Positions 7,966 to 14,863 of a DNA stretch of 18,856 bases are shown here, piece by piece. This stretch comes from an uncultured Alistipes sp. Its GTDB lineage: Bacteria; Bacteroidota; Bacteroidia; Bacteroidales; Rikenellaceae. Numbering within the stretch: position 1 is the first letter of the stretch; every line of letters begins with the position of its first letter. The stretch lies in the NCBI RefSeq assembly GCF_902388705.1, contig NZ_CABMQJ010000042.1:1-18856 (forward strand), read 5' to 3'. Below the pieces are notes generated by a model that was given only the letters and a program-made list of their open reading frames with translations, ran no database searches and was not told where the DNA came from. Made by a program: the position numbers and the translations under genes.

Positions 7966-7990
7966 ATTTCAGAAAAGAGATAAAGAACGC

Positions 7991-10288
7991 ATGCAGGAAA
8001 ATTTAGTAATCGTCGAGTCCCCGGCCAAGGCAAAAACCATCGAGAAATTCCTCGGCAAGGACTACATCGTAAAATCGAGTTTCGGGCATATCCGCGACCT
8101 CTCGAAAAAAGATTTGGGAATCAATATCGGCGATGGATTCAGGCCCGTGTACGAAATCCCGGGCGACAAGAAAAAGGTGGTGGACGAGCTGACCAAACTG
8201 GCCAAAAGCAAGACCGTCTGGCTGGCGTCCGATGAAGACCGCGAAGGAGAAGCCATCGCATGGCACCTGACCGAAGTGTTGGGACTCCCCGTCGAAAATA
8301 CCAAGCGTATCGTCTTCCACGAAATCACCAAGCGGGCGATCCTCGAAGCCATCGAGAGCCCCCGCACAGTCAACATGGATCTCGTGAACGCCCAGCAGGC
8401 GCGCCGCATCCTCGACCGTCTGGTCGGCTTCGAGCTCTCGCCCGTGCTGTGGAAAAAAGTGCGCCCGTCGCTCTCGGCAGGCCGCGTACAGAGCGTCGCC
8501 GTACGGCTGATCGTCGAGCGCGAACGCGAAATCATCGCATTCCGTTCGGCCCCCTATTTCCGCGTCGTGGCGCAGTTCCACGCCGCAGGCGATCCCGACA
8601 AGACCCTCTTCAAGGCGGAACTGTCGTCGCGTTTCGAAACCGAAGCGCAGGCCGAAGAGTTCCTCCGCAGCTGCATCGGCGCCACATTCACCGTGTCGAA
8701 AGCCGAGGAGAAACCCGCACAGCGCTTCCCCGCACCGCCGTTCACGACCTCGACGCTCCAGCAGGAGGCAGGCCGCAAACTGGGCATGTCGGTTTCGCAG
8801 ACCATGTCCGTCGCCCAGCACCTCTACGAGCAGGGTCTTATCACCTACATGCGTACCGACTCCGTGAACCTCTCCAAGCAGGCGCTGGCCCAGTGCAAGG
8901 AGGAAATCACGAAACTCTACGGCGAGAAATATTCGTCGTGGCACAACTACAAAACCAAGACCAAGGGCGCACAGGAGGCGCACGAGGCCATCCGTCCGTC
9001 GTACATCGACCGCCTGTCAATCGAAGGCACCCCGGCCGAGAAGAAACTCTACGACCTGATTTGGAAACGCACGGTAGCCTCGCAGATGGTCTGCGCCGAA
9101 CTGGACCGCACGACGGTGGTAATCGACATGTCGGGCTCGTCCCAGCAATTCATCGCCACGGGCGAAGTCATCCGTTTCGACGGTTTCCTGCGCCTCTACT
9201 CCGAATCGACGGACGACGACCAGGCCGCCGAAAGCGGCGAAGGACTGCTGCCCAAAATGGCGAAAGGCGACCAGGTGCTTCCGGCCCAGATTACCGCTAC
9301 GGAGCGGTTCACGCAGGCTCCGGCCCGCTACAACGAGGCTTCGCTCGTCAAGCGCCTCGAGGAGCTGGGCATCGGCCGCCCCTCGACCTACGCCCCTACG
9401 ATCACGACAATCATCAACCGCGGCTACGTGGTCAAGCAGAATAAGGAGGGACAGAAGCGCAACTACGTGCAGATGACGCTCACGGGCGACAAGCTGGCGA
9501 CGAAAAATCTCTCCGAGAACTACGGCAAGGAGAAGAACCGGCTTTCGCCGACGGACATCGGCATGGTCGTGAACGACTACCTCGAGACGCAGTTCAAGCC
9601 CATCATGGACTACAACTTCACGGCCAACGTCGAGAAGGAGTTCGACCGCATCGCCGACGGCGACATCACGTGGGAGAAGATGATCCGGGAGTTCTACGGC
9701 CCGTTCCACCAGATGGTCGACACGGCCATCGGCACGCAGACCGACAAGAAGAGCCAGGCCCGCATCCTGGGCAACGACCCCAAGACGGGACACATCGTCA
9801 AGGCGCGCATCGGCCGCTACGGCCCGATGGTCGAAATCGAAGGCGAGGAGGGCCAGAAAGGCCGCTTCGCTTCGCTCAAGAAAGGCCAGCTCATCGAGTC
9901 GATCACGCTCGACGAGGCATTGGCGCTCTTCGCGCTGCCCCGAGACCTGGGTCAGCTCGACGGCGAGGAACTTTCGGTCGGCATCGGCAAATACGGCCCT
10001 TACGTACGCTACGGCAAATCGTTCGCCTCGCTGCAGAAAGGCGACGATCCCTACACGCTCACCTACGAGCGCGTCGTGGAAATCGTCCGCGCACAGCAGG
10101 CGGCCGCGGCTGCGGCCAACACCCCGCTGCGCAGCTTCCCCGAAGACGCCGACATGCTGGTCAAAAACGGCCGCTACGGGGCCTATATCGCCTATAAAGG
10201 CAAGAACTACCGGCTGCCGAAAGGCGCCAAGCCCGAGGAACTGACGCTCGACGACTGCCTGAAAATCGTCGCCAACTCGAAAAAATAA
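7991..10288 (+). CDS. topA: DNA topoisomerase I (type IA)
   Basis: TopA relaxes negative supercoils by passing a strand through a transient single-strand break. The 765-residue protein starts with the Toprim domain (VIVESPAKAKTIEKFLG, Toprim glutamate E9; acidic triad D81, D83, E85 in ASDEDREGEA). The breakage-rejoining core follows, including SAGRVQSVAVRLIVERE and the active-site motif GLITYMRTDS with the catalytic tyrosine at Y286. The block ELGIGRPSTYAPTI is also conserved. The C-terminus has no zinc-finger cysteines. Instead it carries about three copies of a glycine/tyrosine-rich repeat (GRYGPMVEIEG, GKYGPYVRYG, GRYGAYIAYKG), as in Toprim C-terminal repeat proteins. The upstream hairpin leaves little room for a promoter after it, so the promoter may overlap or precede that hairpin. 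The peptidase gene follows after 29 bp. Confidence 0.97.
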   Translation: MQENLVIVESPAKAKTIEKFLGKDYIVKSSFGHIRDLSKKDLGINIGDGFRPVYEIPGDKKKVVDELTKLAKSKTVWLASDEDREGEAIAWHLTEVLGLPVENTKRIVFHEITKRAILEAIESPRTVNMDLVNAQQARRILDRLVGFELSPVLWKKVRPSLSAGRVQSVAVRLIVEREREIIAFRSAPYFRVVAQFHAAGDPDKTLFKAELSSRFETEAQAEEFLRSCIGATFTVSKAEEKPAQRFPAPPFTTSTLQQEAGRKLGMSVSQTMSVAQHLYEQGLITYMRTDSVNLSKQALAQCKEEITKLYGEKYSSWHNYKTKTKGAQEAHEAIRPSYIDRLSIEGTPAEKKLYDLIWKRTVASQMVCAELDRTTVVIDMSGSSQQFIATGEVIRFDGFLRLYSESTDDDQAAESGEGLLPKMAKGDQVLPAQITATERFTQAPARYNEASLVKRLEELGIGRPSTYAPTITTIINRGYVVKQNKEGQKRNYVQMTLTGDKLATKNLSENYGKEKNRLSPTDIGMVVNDYLETQFKPIMDYNFTANVEKEFDRIADGDITWEKMIREFYGPFHQMVDTAIGTQTDKKSQARILGNDPKTGHIVKARIGRYGPMVEIEGEEGQKGRFASLKKGQLIESITLDEALALFALPRDLGQLDGEELSVGIGKYGPYVRYGKSFASLQKGDDPYTLTYERVVEIVRAQQAAAAAANTPLRSFPEDADMLVKNGRYGAYIAYKGKNYRLPKGAKPEELTLDDCLKIVANSKK

Positions 10289-10317
10289 CCAACCCACAAA
10301 CCACAAACCGCACGGCA

Positions 10318-11526
10318 ATGAAAAAACTTCTGCTCACAGCTTTCGTATGCTGCACCGCACTCGCGGCCGCGGCACAGACTCCCGACACGGCGCCCCAGCC
10401 GGAGGGATACCAGTTCACCGACATCAAGATACTCCCGGCCACCCCGGTCAAAGACCAGAGCCGCAGCGGCACCTGCTGGTGCTTCTCGACGCTCTCGTTC
10501 CTGGAGAGTGAAATCCTGCGCGCCGGCGGCCCCGAATTAGACCTCTCGGAGATGTGGATCGTACGCAACATCTACTTCGAAAAGGCAATCAAGTACGTCC
10601 GCCTGCACGGCAGCCTGAACCTCGCCGTCGGCGGCCAGTCGCATGACGTCATCAACGGCATACGCCGCTACGGCATCGTCCCCGAAGAGGTTTATCCCGG
10701 CCTGAACTACGGCTACCAAAAACCGCAGTTCGACGAAATCGACGCCGTAATCAAGGCTTATGCCGATGCGGTCATCAAGTCGGGCGACAAGAAAGACAGC
10801 AAGCTCACCACAGCCTGGCAGGAGGGCCTGAACGGCATCCTCGACGCCTACTTCGGCGCGATGCCCGAAAAATTCACGGTCGGCGGCAAGGAGTACACCC
10901 CGCAAAGTTACGCCGCTTCGCTGCCAATCGACCTCGATGACTATATCGAAATCAGCTCGTTCACCCACCATCCGTTTTACACCGAGTTCATCATGGAGGT
11001 ACCCGACAACTGGGACTGGGATACGGTCTATAACCTGCCGCTCGACGAGATGATGGCCGTTATCGACAATGCGCTCGAGAACGGTTATACCCTCGCTTGG
11101 GGCACGGATGTGAGCGAAAAGGGCTTCAGCCGCACCAAAGCCATCGGCATCATTCCCGAAGCCGACATCGAGGGCATGGCGGGAACCGAAGCCGAGCGCT
11201 GGGGCAAACTGACCCAGAAAGAGAAAGACGAGGCGCTCTACAAGTTCGACAAACCGGGCAAGGAGCGCACCATCACGCAGCAGATGCGCCAGGAGGCTTT
11301 CGACAACTACGAAACTACGGACGACCACGGCATGCAGATCGTCGGCACGGCCGTCGACCAGAACGGCAACCGCTACTACAAGGTCAAAAATTCGTGGGAC
11401 GTACGTCCTCCCTATGCCGGCTACTGGTATTTCTCGCGGCCGTTCGTCGCGTACAAAACCATCTCGGCCATGGTCAACAAACACGCCCTGCCCAAGGAAA
11501 TCGCCAAGAAACTGGGAATTAAATAA
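10318..11526 (+). CDS. Exported C1B-family cysteine peptidase (aminopeptidase C / bleomycin hydrolase-like)
   Basis: This is a papain-fold peptidase of the bleomycin hydrolase branch. Residues 1-20 are a Sec signal (MKK, hydrophobic core, AAAAQ cleavage region), so it acts in the periplasm or outside, unlike the cytoplasmic aminopeptidase C of Firmicutes. The catalytic set is complete: Q47 (oxyanion hole) and C53 in KDQSRSGTCW, H337 in DDHGMQIVG, and N358 in KVKNSWD. The spacing between C53 and H337 includes the long C1B insertion. At 402 residues it is somewhat shorter than the usual 450 or so. The gene lies 29 bp after topA in the same direction with no promoter visible between, so they probably share a transcript, which ends at the strong terminator just downstream. 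The natural substrate is unknown. Confidence 0.88.
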   Translation: MKKLLLTAFVCCTALAAAAQTPDTAPQPEGYQFTDIKILPATPVKDQSRSGTCWCFSTLSFLESEILRAGGPELDLSEMWIVRNIYFEKAIKYVRLHGSLNLAVGGQSHDVINGIRRYGIVPEEVYPGLNYGYQKPQFDEIDAVIKAYADAVIKSGDKKDSKLTTAWQEGLNGILDAYFGAMPEKFTVGGKEYTPQSYAASLPIDLDDYIEISSFTHHPFYTEFIMEVPDNWDWDTVYNLPLDEMMAVIDNALENGYTLAWGTDVSEKGFSRTKAIGIIPEADIEGMAGTEAERWGKLTQKEKDEALYKFDKPGKERTITQQMRQEAFDNYETTDDHGMQIVGTAVDQNGNRYYKVKNSWDVRPPYAGYWYFSRPFVAYKTISAMVNKHALPKEIAKKLGIK

Positions 11527-11574
11527 GCCTTCATACGGCGCCAGCCCGGGCACACGGCTCGGCATCACGCATAT

Positions 11575-11624
11575 AACACCGCTCGGTACACCCGGAAACC
11601 CCGTAGTACCGAGCGGTGTTTTTT
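11575..11624 (+). terminator. Strong Rho-independent terminator after the topA-peptidase operon
   Basis: AACACCGCTCGGTAC (11575-11589) is a perfect 15-bp reverse complement of 11606-11620, with a 16-nt loop, and the 3' side runs into six T (11619-11624). This is the clearest intrinsic terminator on the plus strand. Confidence 0.95.
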
Positions 11625-11820
11625 CGCAGATATCGGCCGTAATACCATATCCCCGAAAGGATAGTGCACACCGACTGTACTGCCCGGCATTCGCAAATAC
11701 AATCCCCCGGCACATAGAGGCGACAACCCGGACAACCCGGACAACGCACCTGCCCCGGCTGATATAAAACGCATCGCACCGCCCGGAGCGTTCCGGCAAA
11801 CACAATAACACGCTGCCTGA

Positions 11821-12067
11821 CTCCGCACAATAGGCTCCGGCAGGCCTAATACACGCTGTCCGGACACAGGCCCGTGCAGGTAGACGCAAAACTCGCTGAC
11901 GGACTCCGCACAATAGGCTCCGGCAGGCCTAATACACGCTGTCCGGACACAGGCCCGTGCAGGCAGACGCAAAACTCGCTGCCTGACTCCGCACAAGAGG
12001 CTCCGGCAGGCCTAATACACGCTGTCCGGACAGGCACGTGCCGGCAGACGCAAAACTCGCTGCCGGA
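11821..12067. repeat. Tandem array of three 83-bp repeats with internal palindrome and hairpin
   Basis: Copies run 11821-11903, 11904-11986 and 11987-12067 (the last is 81 bp). By eye, copies 1 and 2 differ at three positions; copy 3 is more diverged and has a 2-bp loss. Degenerate partial matches flank both sides (about 11792-11820 and 12068-12085). Each copy starts with CTCCGCACAA and contains the 10-bp palindrome TGTCCGGACA (11857, 11940, 12023). It ends with an inverted repeat around ACGCAAAACTCG: 11960-11966 with 11979-11985 in copy 2, and 12041-12047 with 12060-12066 in copy 3. The unit is non-coding by frame logic. It is not CRISPR-like, because the whole unit is repeated without variable spacers. 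Confidence 0.92.
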
Positions 12068-12184
12068 CACCGCTCAACCTAAAACACCCGCCCCGCACAG
12101 GCAGGCGGCTCCAGCCGGCACATGCCACCACCGGCACAACCCCGGCCTATGCGGGCACGACGCCCGAAGCAGGCAAAAACACCA

Positions 12185-12216
12185 AAAGCGGCCCGACAGT
12201 ATAGTCGGGCCGCTTT
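12185..12216 (-). terminator. Bidirectional Rho-independent terminator (serves the small minus-strand gene)
   Basis: AAAGCGGCCCGAC (12185-12197) and its reverse complement at 12204-12216 form a perfect 13-bp stem with a 6-nt loop. Read on the minus strand, the stem ends in CTTTT followed by GGTGTTTTT. It lies 44 bp beyond the stop of the 25-codon ORF, closing that transcription unit. It could also stop plus-strand read-through. Confidence 0.88.
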
Positions 12217-12260
12217 CATTTATCGAAGTTTTAACTCTTTCCGAAATAAAAAGGAGATTT

Positions 12261-12338
12261 TTACATCTCACGCAGTTTGATGCTCTCTCCTAACATAATC
12301 AGGGCGGTACGGAACCACTCATTAATCTTTGCCTTCAT
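12261..12338 (-). CDS. Predicted 25-residue small protein (novel, hypothetical)
   Basis: The minus strand carries ATG at 12338-12336 and TAA at 12263-12261, giving 25 residues beginning MKAKINEWFRTALIML and ending GESIKLREM. I do not recognise the family. Three things support expression: a consensus Bacteroidota promoter (12389-12420) in the right orientation, an extremely AT-rich leader of about 45 nt just before the ATG (low structure, as favoured in this phylum where Shine-Dalgarno sites are rare), and a strong terminator 44 bp beyond the stop. The peptide is predicted helical, with hydrophobic residues (I5, W8, F9, A12, L13, L16, I20) along one face and a net charge near +2, so it may bind a membrane or a protein partner. 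Alternatively the roughly 200-nt transcript is a regulatory RNA and the ORF is incidental. Confidence 0.6.
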   Translation of the reverse strand: MKAKINEWFRTALIMLGESIKLREM

Positions 12339-12470
12339 ACTAAATAATTTTAAATAATTATTAAAATATTTTATCATTTAAGACAGGGCAAAAGTAATAC
12401 CGAAAAGGCAAACTTCCAAATATTTTATTAAGAATTTTTAAGAAATATGTAAATTTTTTGAATAAAGCCG
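12339..12470. other. AT-rich intergenic block between the pentapeptide gene and the small gene
   Basis: My hand count gives 26 G+C in 132 bases (about 20%), against a clearly GC-rich background. It contains the small gene's promoter and leader and the region just after the pentapeptide-repeat gene's stop. No hairpin terminator for that gene is visible here, so its transcripts may run into the small gene. Confidence 0.7.
12389..12420 (-). promoter_or_regulatory. Consensus Bacteroidota promoter for the small minus-strand gene
   Basis: On the minus strand TTTG (12420-12417) is followed after exactly 20 nt by TACTTTTG (12396-12389), a perfect TTTG-N20-TAnnTTTG arrangement. Transcription should start near 12382, about 45 nt before the ATG at 12338. 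A second TTTG at 12412-12409 is too close (12 nt) to be the -33 box. Confidence 0.8.
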
Positions 12471-13112
12471 TTAATCCTCTATCTCGACACCCAGCATACG
12501 CACGAGGTCTACAGCCTGCAACGCATTAATTTTCAATCCTTTCAACTCGAACGAATCCACTTCCCCGACACGCAGGCCCCGAATATCCGAATCGGCGAGC
12601 GAAAGCCCCCGCAAACGGGTTCCGCGGAATTCGCCCTGCGTAAGGTCACAGCGCGAGAACACCACGTTTTCGAACCTGCACTCGTCGAAAACAGCACTCC
12701 GCATCACACCCCGCGCGAATCCGACGTACCGCAGCCGTCCCAGCGCGAAGTTCGCGAACCCGGCCTTGCAACGCTCGAACGCTACATGCTGCATCGTCGC
12801 TTCCGAAAGGTTCGCCCCCACGAGCTTGCACTCCAGGAACTCCACCCGCTGGAAACTGCAACCGGAGAAGTCCGCATTCGAGAAATCGCAGTTGCGGAAC
12901 GTCACATCGGTAAAATGCGAACTGTGCAGCGTGCACGCGGGAAACAGGCAGCCGCTGAACCGGCACGACTGTATCCAGACATGATCGCGCTCGAGGGCCG
13001 TAACAATCAGGCCGCGGAAAAGCCCGCCCGTAATCTCCTCCCTATCAAAAAGCACCGATGCGTCGTCGTATTCCACCGCATCGGGTGCGGGCAGGGGTCT
13101 AGTAATTTTCAT
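12471..13112 (-). CDS. Pentapeptide-repeat protein with Qnr-like C-terminus
   Basis: Of 213 residues, about 25-179 form 31 consecutive pentapeptides in one register with Phe, Leu, Met or Ile at the centre (for example CRFSG, VTFRN, CDFSN, ADFSG, ANLSE, CDLTQ, GEFRG). This predicts a right-handed quadrilateral beta-helix of nearly eight coils. One weak pentad (CKAGF) has Ala at the centre. The last 34 residues end in LKGLKIN followed by QAVDLVRMLGVEI, which parallels the C-terminal dimerisation segment of Qnr (LQGVKLDNYQASLLMERLGIAVIG, shown here from memory in part). Length is also Qnr-like (about 218). There are no loop insertions, as in MfpA-type and Gram-positive Qnr proteins. Qnr and MfpA bind DNA gyrase and topoisomerase IV; whether this protein does is inference. 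Its ATG overlaps the end of an uncertain upstream frame by 14 bp. Confidence 0.85.
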   Translation of the reverse strand: MKITRPLPAPDAVEYDDASVLFDREEITGGLFRGLIVTALERDHVWIQSCRFSGCLFPACTLHSSHFTDVTFRNCDFSNADFSGCSFQRVEFLECKLVGANLSEATMQHVAFERCKAGFANFALGRLRYVGFARGVMRSAVFDECRFENVVFSRCDLTQGEFRGTRLRGLSLADSDIRGLRVGEVDSFELKGLKINALQAVDLVRMLGVEIED

Positions 13113-13392
13113 AGTTGATCATCTTTTCAGGGTTATAGCGGCATCCGCCGGCCTCCGGTACGGCCCATTCCTCCGGTCTCCGGAACGCGAACCGTCCGAC
13201 AACCGATTCCGCCGCCGCTCCGGCCGCAGAATCGCCGACTATTCGACCGCACTTTCGGGTGCCGGGAAGCAGCATATGGGATAAGCGCCCCATCTTAAAA
13301 CCAATCTTCGTCCCGGAAAGCATGACGCTACTGCCGTAAAGGTAGGAATTATTCCCCGAACCGGGAATACCCCGCTGCCATTCGCTGGCCAT
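13113..13392 (-). other. Region upstream of the pentapeptide gene; possible but weak ORF
   Basis: A minus-strand frame from ATG 13392 to TAG 13099 (97 codons) ends in MINYENY and overlaps the pentapeptide gene's ATG by 14 bp. Third-position G+C in its last 74 codons is about 63% by my count. It contains rare codons (AGA, ATA, CGA), matches no family I know and has no clear promoter. An inverted repeat, TATTCCC 13350-13356 with GGGAATA 13363-13369, lies inside. It may be a coupled leader ORF or simply the regulatory gap for the pentapeptide gene. I do not see a consensus promoter for that gene here. Confidence 0.3.
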
Positions 13393-13424
13393 TTTGCGCA
13401 AAAAGAAAATAATTCCTATCTTTG
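13393..13424 (+). promoter_or_regulatory. Consensus Bacteroidota promoter for the outer-membrane protein gene
   Basis: TTTG (13393-13396) and TATCTTTG (13417-13424) are separated by exactly 20 nt, matching the Bacteroidota sigma consensus at every defined position. Transcription should begin near 13431, giving a leader of about 17 nt before the ATG at 13448. This rules out upstream in-frame starts such as TTG at 13394. Confidence 0.88.
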
Positions 13425-13447
13425 AACCGTTTTTGACCCAACGACCC

Positions 13448-14863
13448 ATGAATAAGGGATATAAAATCCTCCTCACGACCTGCCTGTTGCTGTCTGCATA
13501 CGCAGCCGCTGCCCAGCAACCCGGAACGGAAATGAAAACATTTCCGTCGACCGAGGAGGCCCTGTCCCAGATAGGCAGGGCGGAAGCGCACCCCGCGGCA
13601 CGCTCCGCAGACACCGCCGCACTCACTTCCCCGGCACAGCGCAAAGGATTCATCCGCCGCATCATCGACTATTACAGCCGCTCGAACATCGACCGCACGT
13701 TCGAAAAGAAAATCGACTGGAGCATCGCCCCGGGCCCCAACTATTCGTCCGACGTAGGCTTCGGACTCGGATTCCTCGTGGCGGGCCTCTACCGCCTCGA
13801 CCGTACGGACTCGATTACGGCTCCCTCCAACATCTCGATTTACGGCAACTTCACGACCGAGAAATTCGTCCTGCTGCGTTTCTCGGGCGACAATATTTTC
13901 AACCACAACAAACAGCGGTTGAGCTATGCCGGGGCATTCGTATACTTCCCCGGCGCTTTCTACGGCGTAGGCCACGCCGACGGCGCCGAAGGCTACGCAC
14001 AGGATCTGACCACGACAATGGGGCTCTTCCGCATCTCCTACTGCACGTCGCTCGTCGGACGTTTCTACATCGGCGTGAGCGGAGGCATCGACTACACAGC
14101 CGCACGCTACAAAGACAGCGGCATGGTCGAACATATGAATAAAATCAAGGCCGACGTAGATGCCGGAAATCCCGTTCCGGGCGGCAGAATCGGCGAACTC
14201 TATACGCTCCTGCAGCAAGGCCGCTACGACCCCGAAAAACAGGATCCGTTTTCGAACTATATCGCACGCACGGGCGACAAGCCCAATGCGTTCAACACCA
14301 ACATCGGCCTTTTCGCACAATACGATACGCGCGACGTGACGTTCAACGCCTCGAAAGGCGTCTTCATCAAGGCCGAGGCCAAATGGTACCCCGAGTGGCT
14401 GGGCAACACGCGCCGCAACTTCGGACGCTTCACGCTGACGTTCGACTTCTACCGGAAACTTTGGAAAGGAGCCATCCTGGCTTACGACCTCTACGCCGAC
14501 TTCACGGCCGGCACCCCGTCATGGCACATGTACGCCAAACTCGGCGGCATGGAGCGCATGCGCGGCTACTATGAGGGGCGCTACCGCGACAAACGGTTAA
14601 TCGAAACGCAGGTCGAACTGCGGCAGAAAATCTACCGCCGCCACGGCATCGCCGCCTGGATCGGCGGCGGACAGGTCTGGGGGACCGACAAATTCCGCTG
14701 GGACAACACCCTTTACAGCTTCGGCTGCGGCTACCGGTTCGAATTCAAAAACCGCATGAACATCCGCCTCGACTACGGCTGGGGCGTCTACGGCAACCAG
14801 AACCTCCCGTGGGACCGCAAACGCTCCTCGGCATTCCTCTTTACCGCCTCGGAAGCGTTCTAA
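13448..14863 (+). CDS. BamA/TamA-like outer-membrane beta-barrel protein without POTRA domains
   Basis: The start at 13448 follows the consensus promoter and yields a clear Sec signal peptide (MNKGYK, hydrophobic core, AAAAQQ around residue 22). The mature chain begins with about 50 polar, low-complexity residues and a short basic segment (KGFIRRIIDYYSRSNIDRTF). From about residue 75 onward it shows alternating aromatic and polar residues typical of beta strands. Diagnostic for the Omp85/D15 surface-antigen fold is MRGYYEGRYRDKRLIETQVE, which resembles the RGF/RGY lid-loop motif followed by the next barrel strand. The chain ends in FLFTASEAF, with a C-terminal phenylalanine as in many outer-membrane barrels. 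At 471 residues there is no room for POTRA repeats, so it is not the essential BamA. Short forms like this are common in Bacteroidota and their function is unknown. Confidence 0.72.
   Translation: MNKGYKILLTTCLLLSAYAAAAQQPGTEMKTFPSTEEALSQIGRAEAHPAARSADTAALTSPAQRKGFIRRIIDYYSRSNIDRTFEKKIDWSIAPGPNYSSDVGFGLGFLVAGLYRLDRTDSITAPSNISIYGNFTTEKFVLLRFSGDNIFNHNKQRLSYAGAFVYFPGAFYGVGHADGAEGYAQDLTTTMGLFRISYCTSLVGRFYIGVSGGIDYTAARYKDSGMVEHMNKIKADVDAGNPVPGGRIGELYTLLQQGRYDPEKQDPFSNYIARTGDKPNAFNTNIGLFAQYDTRDVTFNASKGVFIKAEAKWYPEWLGNTRRNFGRFTLTFDFYRKLWKGAILAYDLYADFTAGTPSWHMYAKLGGMERMRGYYEGRYRDKRLIETQVELRQKIYRRHGIAAWIGGGQVWGTDKFRWDNTLYSFGCGYRFEFKNRMNIRLDYGWGVYGNQNLPWDRKRSSAFLFTASEAF

Larger units (their letters stand above)
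11527..12260. other. 734-bp stretch with no conventional gene: two terminators and a tandem repeat
   Basis: From left to right it holds the peptidase-gene terminator, about 190 bp of C-rich DNA with a short 9-bp repeat (ACAACCCGG twice, 11723-11740), the 83-bp tandem repeat array, another 110 bp of C-rich DNA, and the terminator of the small minus-strand unit. Long open frames cross the array on both strands. The 83-bp period is not a multiple of three, so each copy is read in a different frame, and no frame resembles a known protein. Confidence 0.7.

Noticed and set aside
11821..12067. CRISPR array
   Set aside because: The whole 83-bp unit is repeated nearly identically with no variable spacers, and no cas gene is present.
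11531..12070. Several cysteine- and arginine-rich minus-strand ORFs across the repeat array
   Set aside because: They arise because the 83-bp repeat is open in several frames; the period is not a multiple of three, so each copy is read differently and no domain is recognisable.
12185..12420. 6S RNA or another known structural RNA
   Set aside because: The roughly 200-nt transcript lacks long-range pairing between its ends, and an ORF with a favourable AT-rich leader explains it better.
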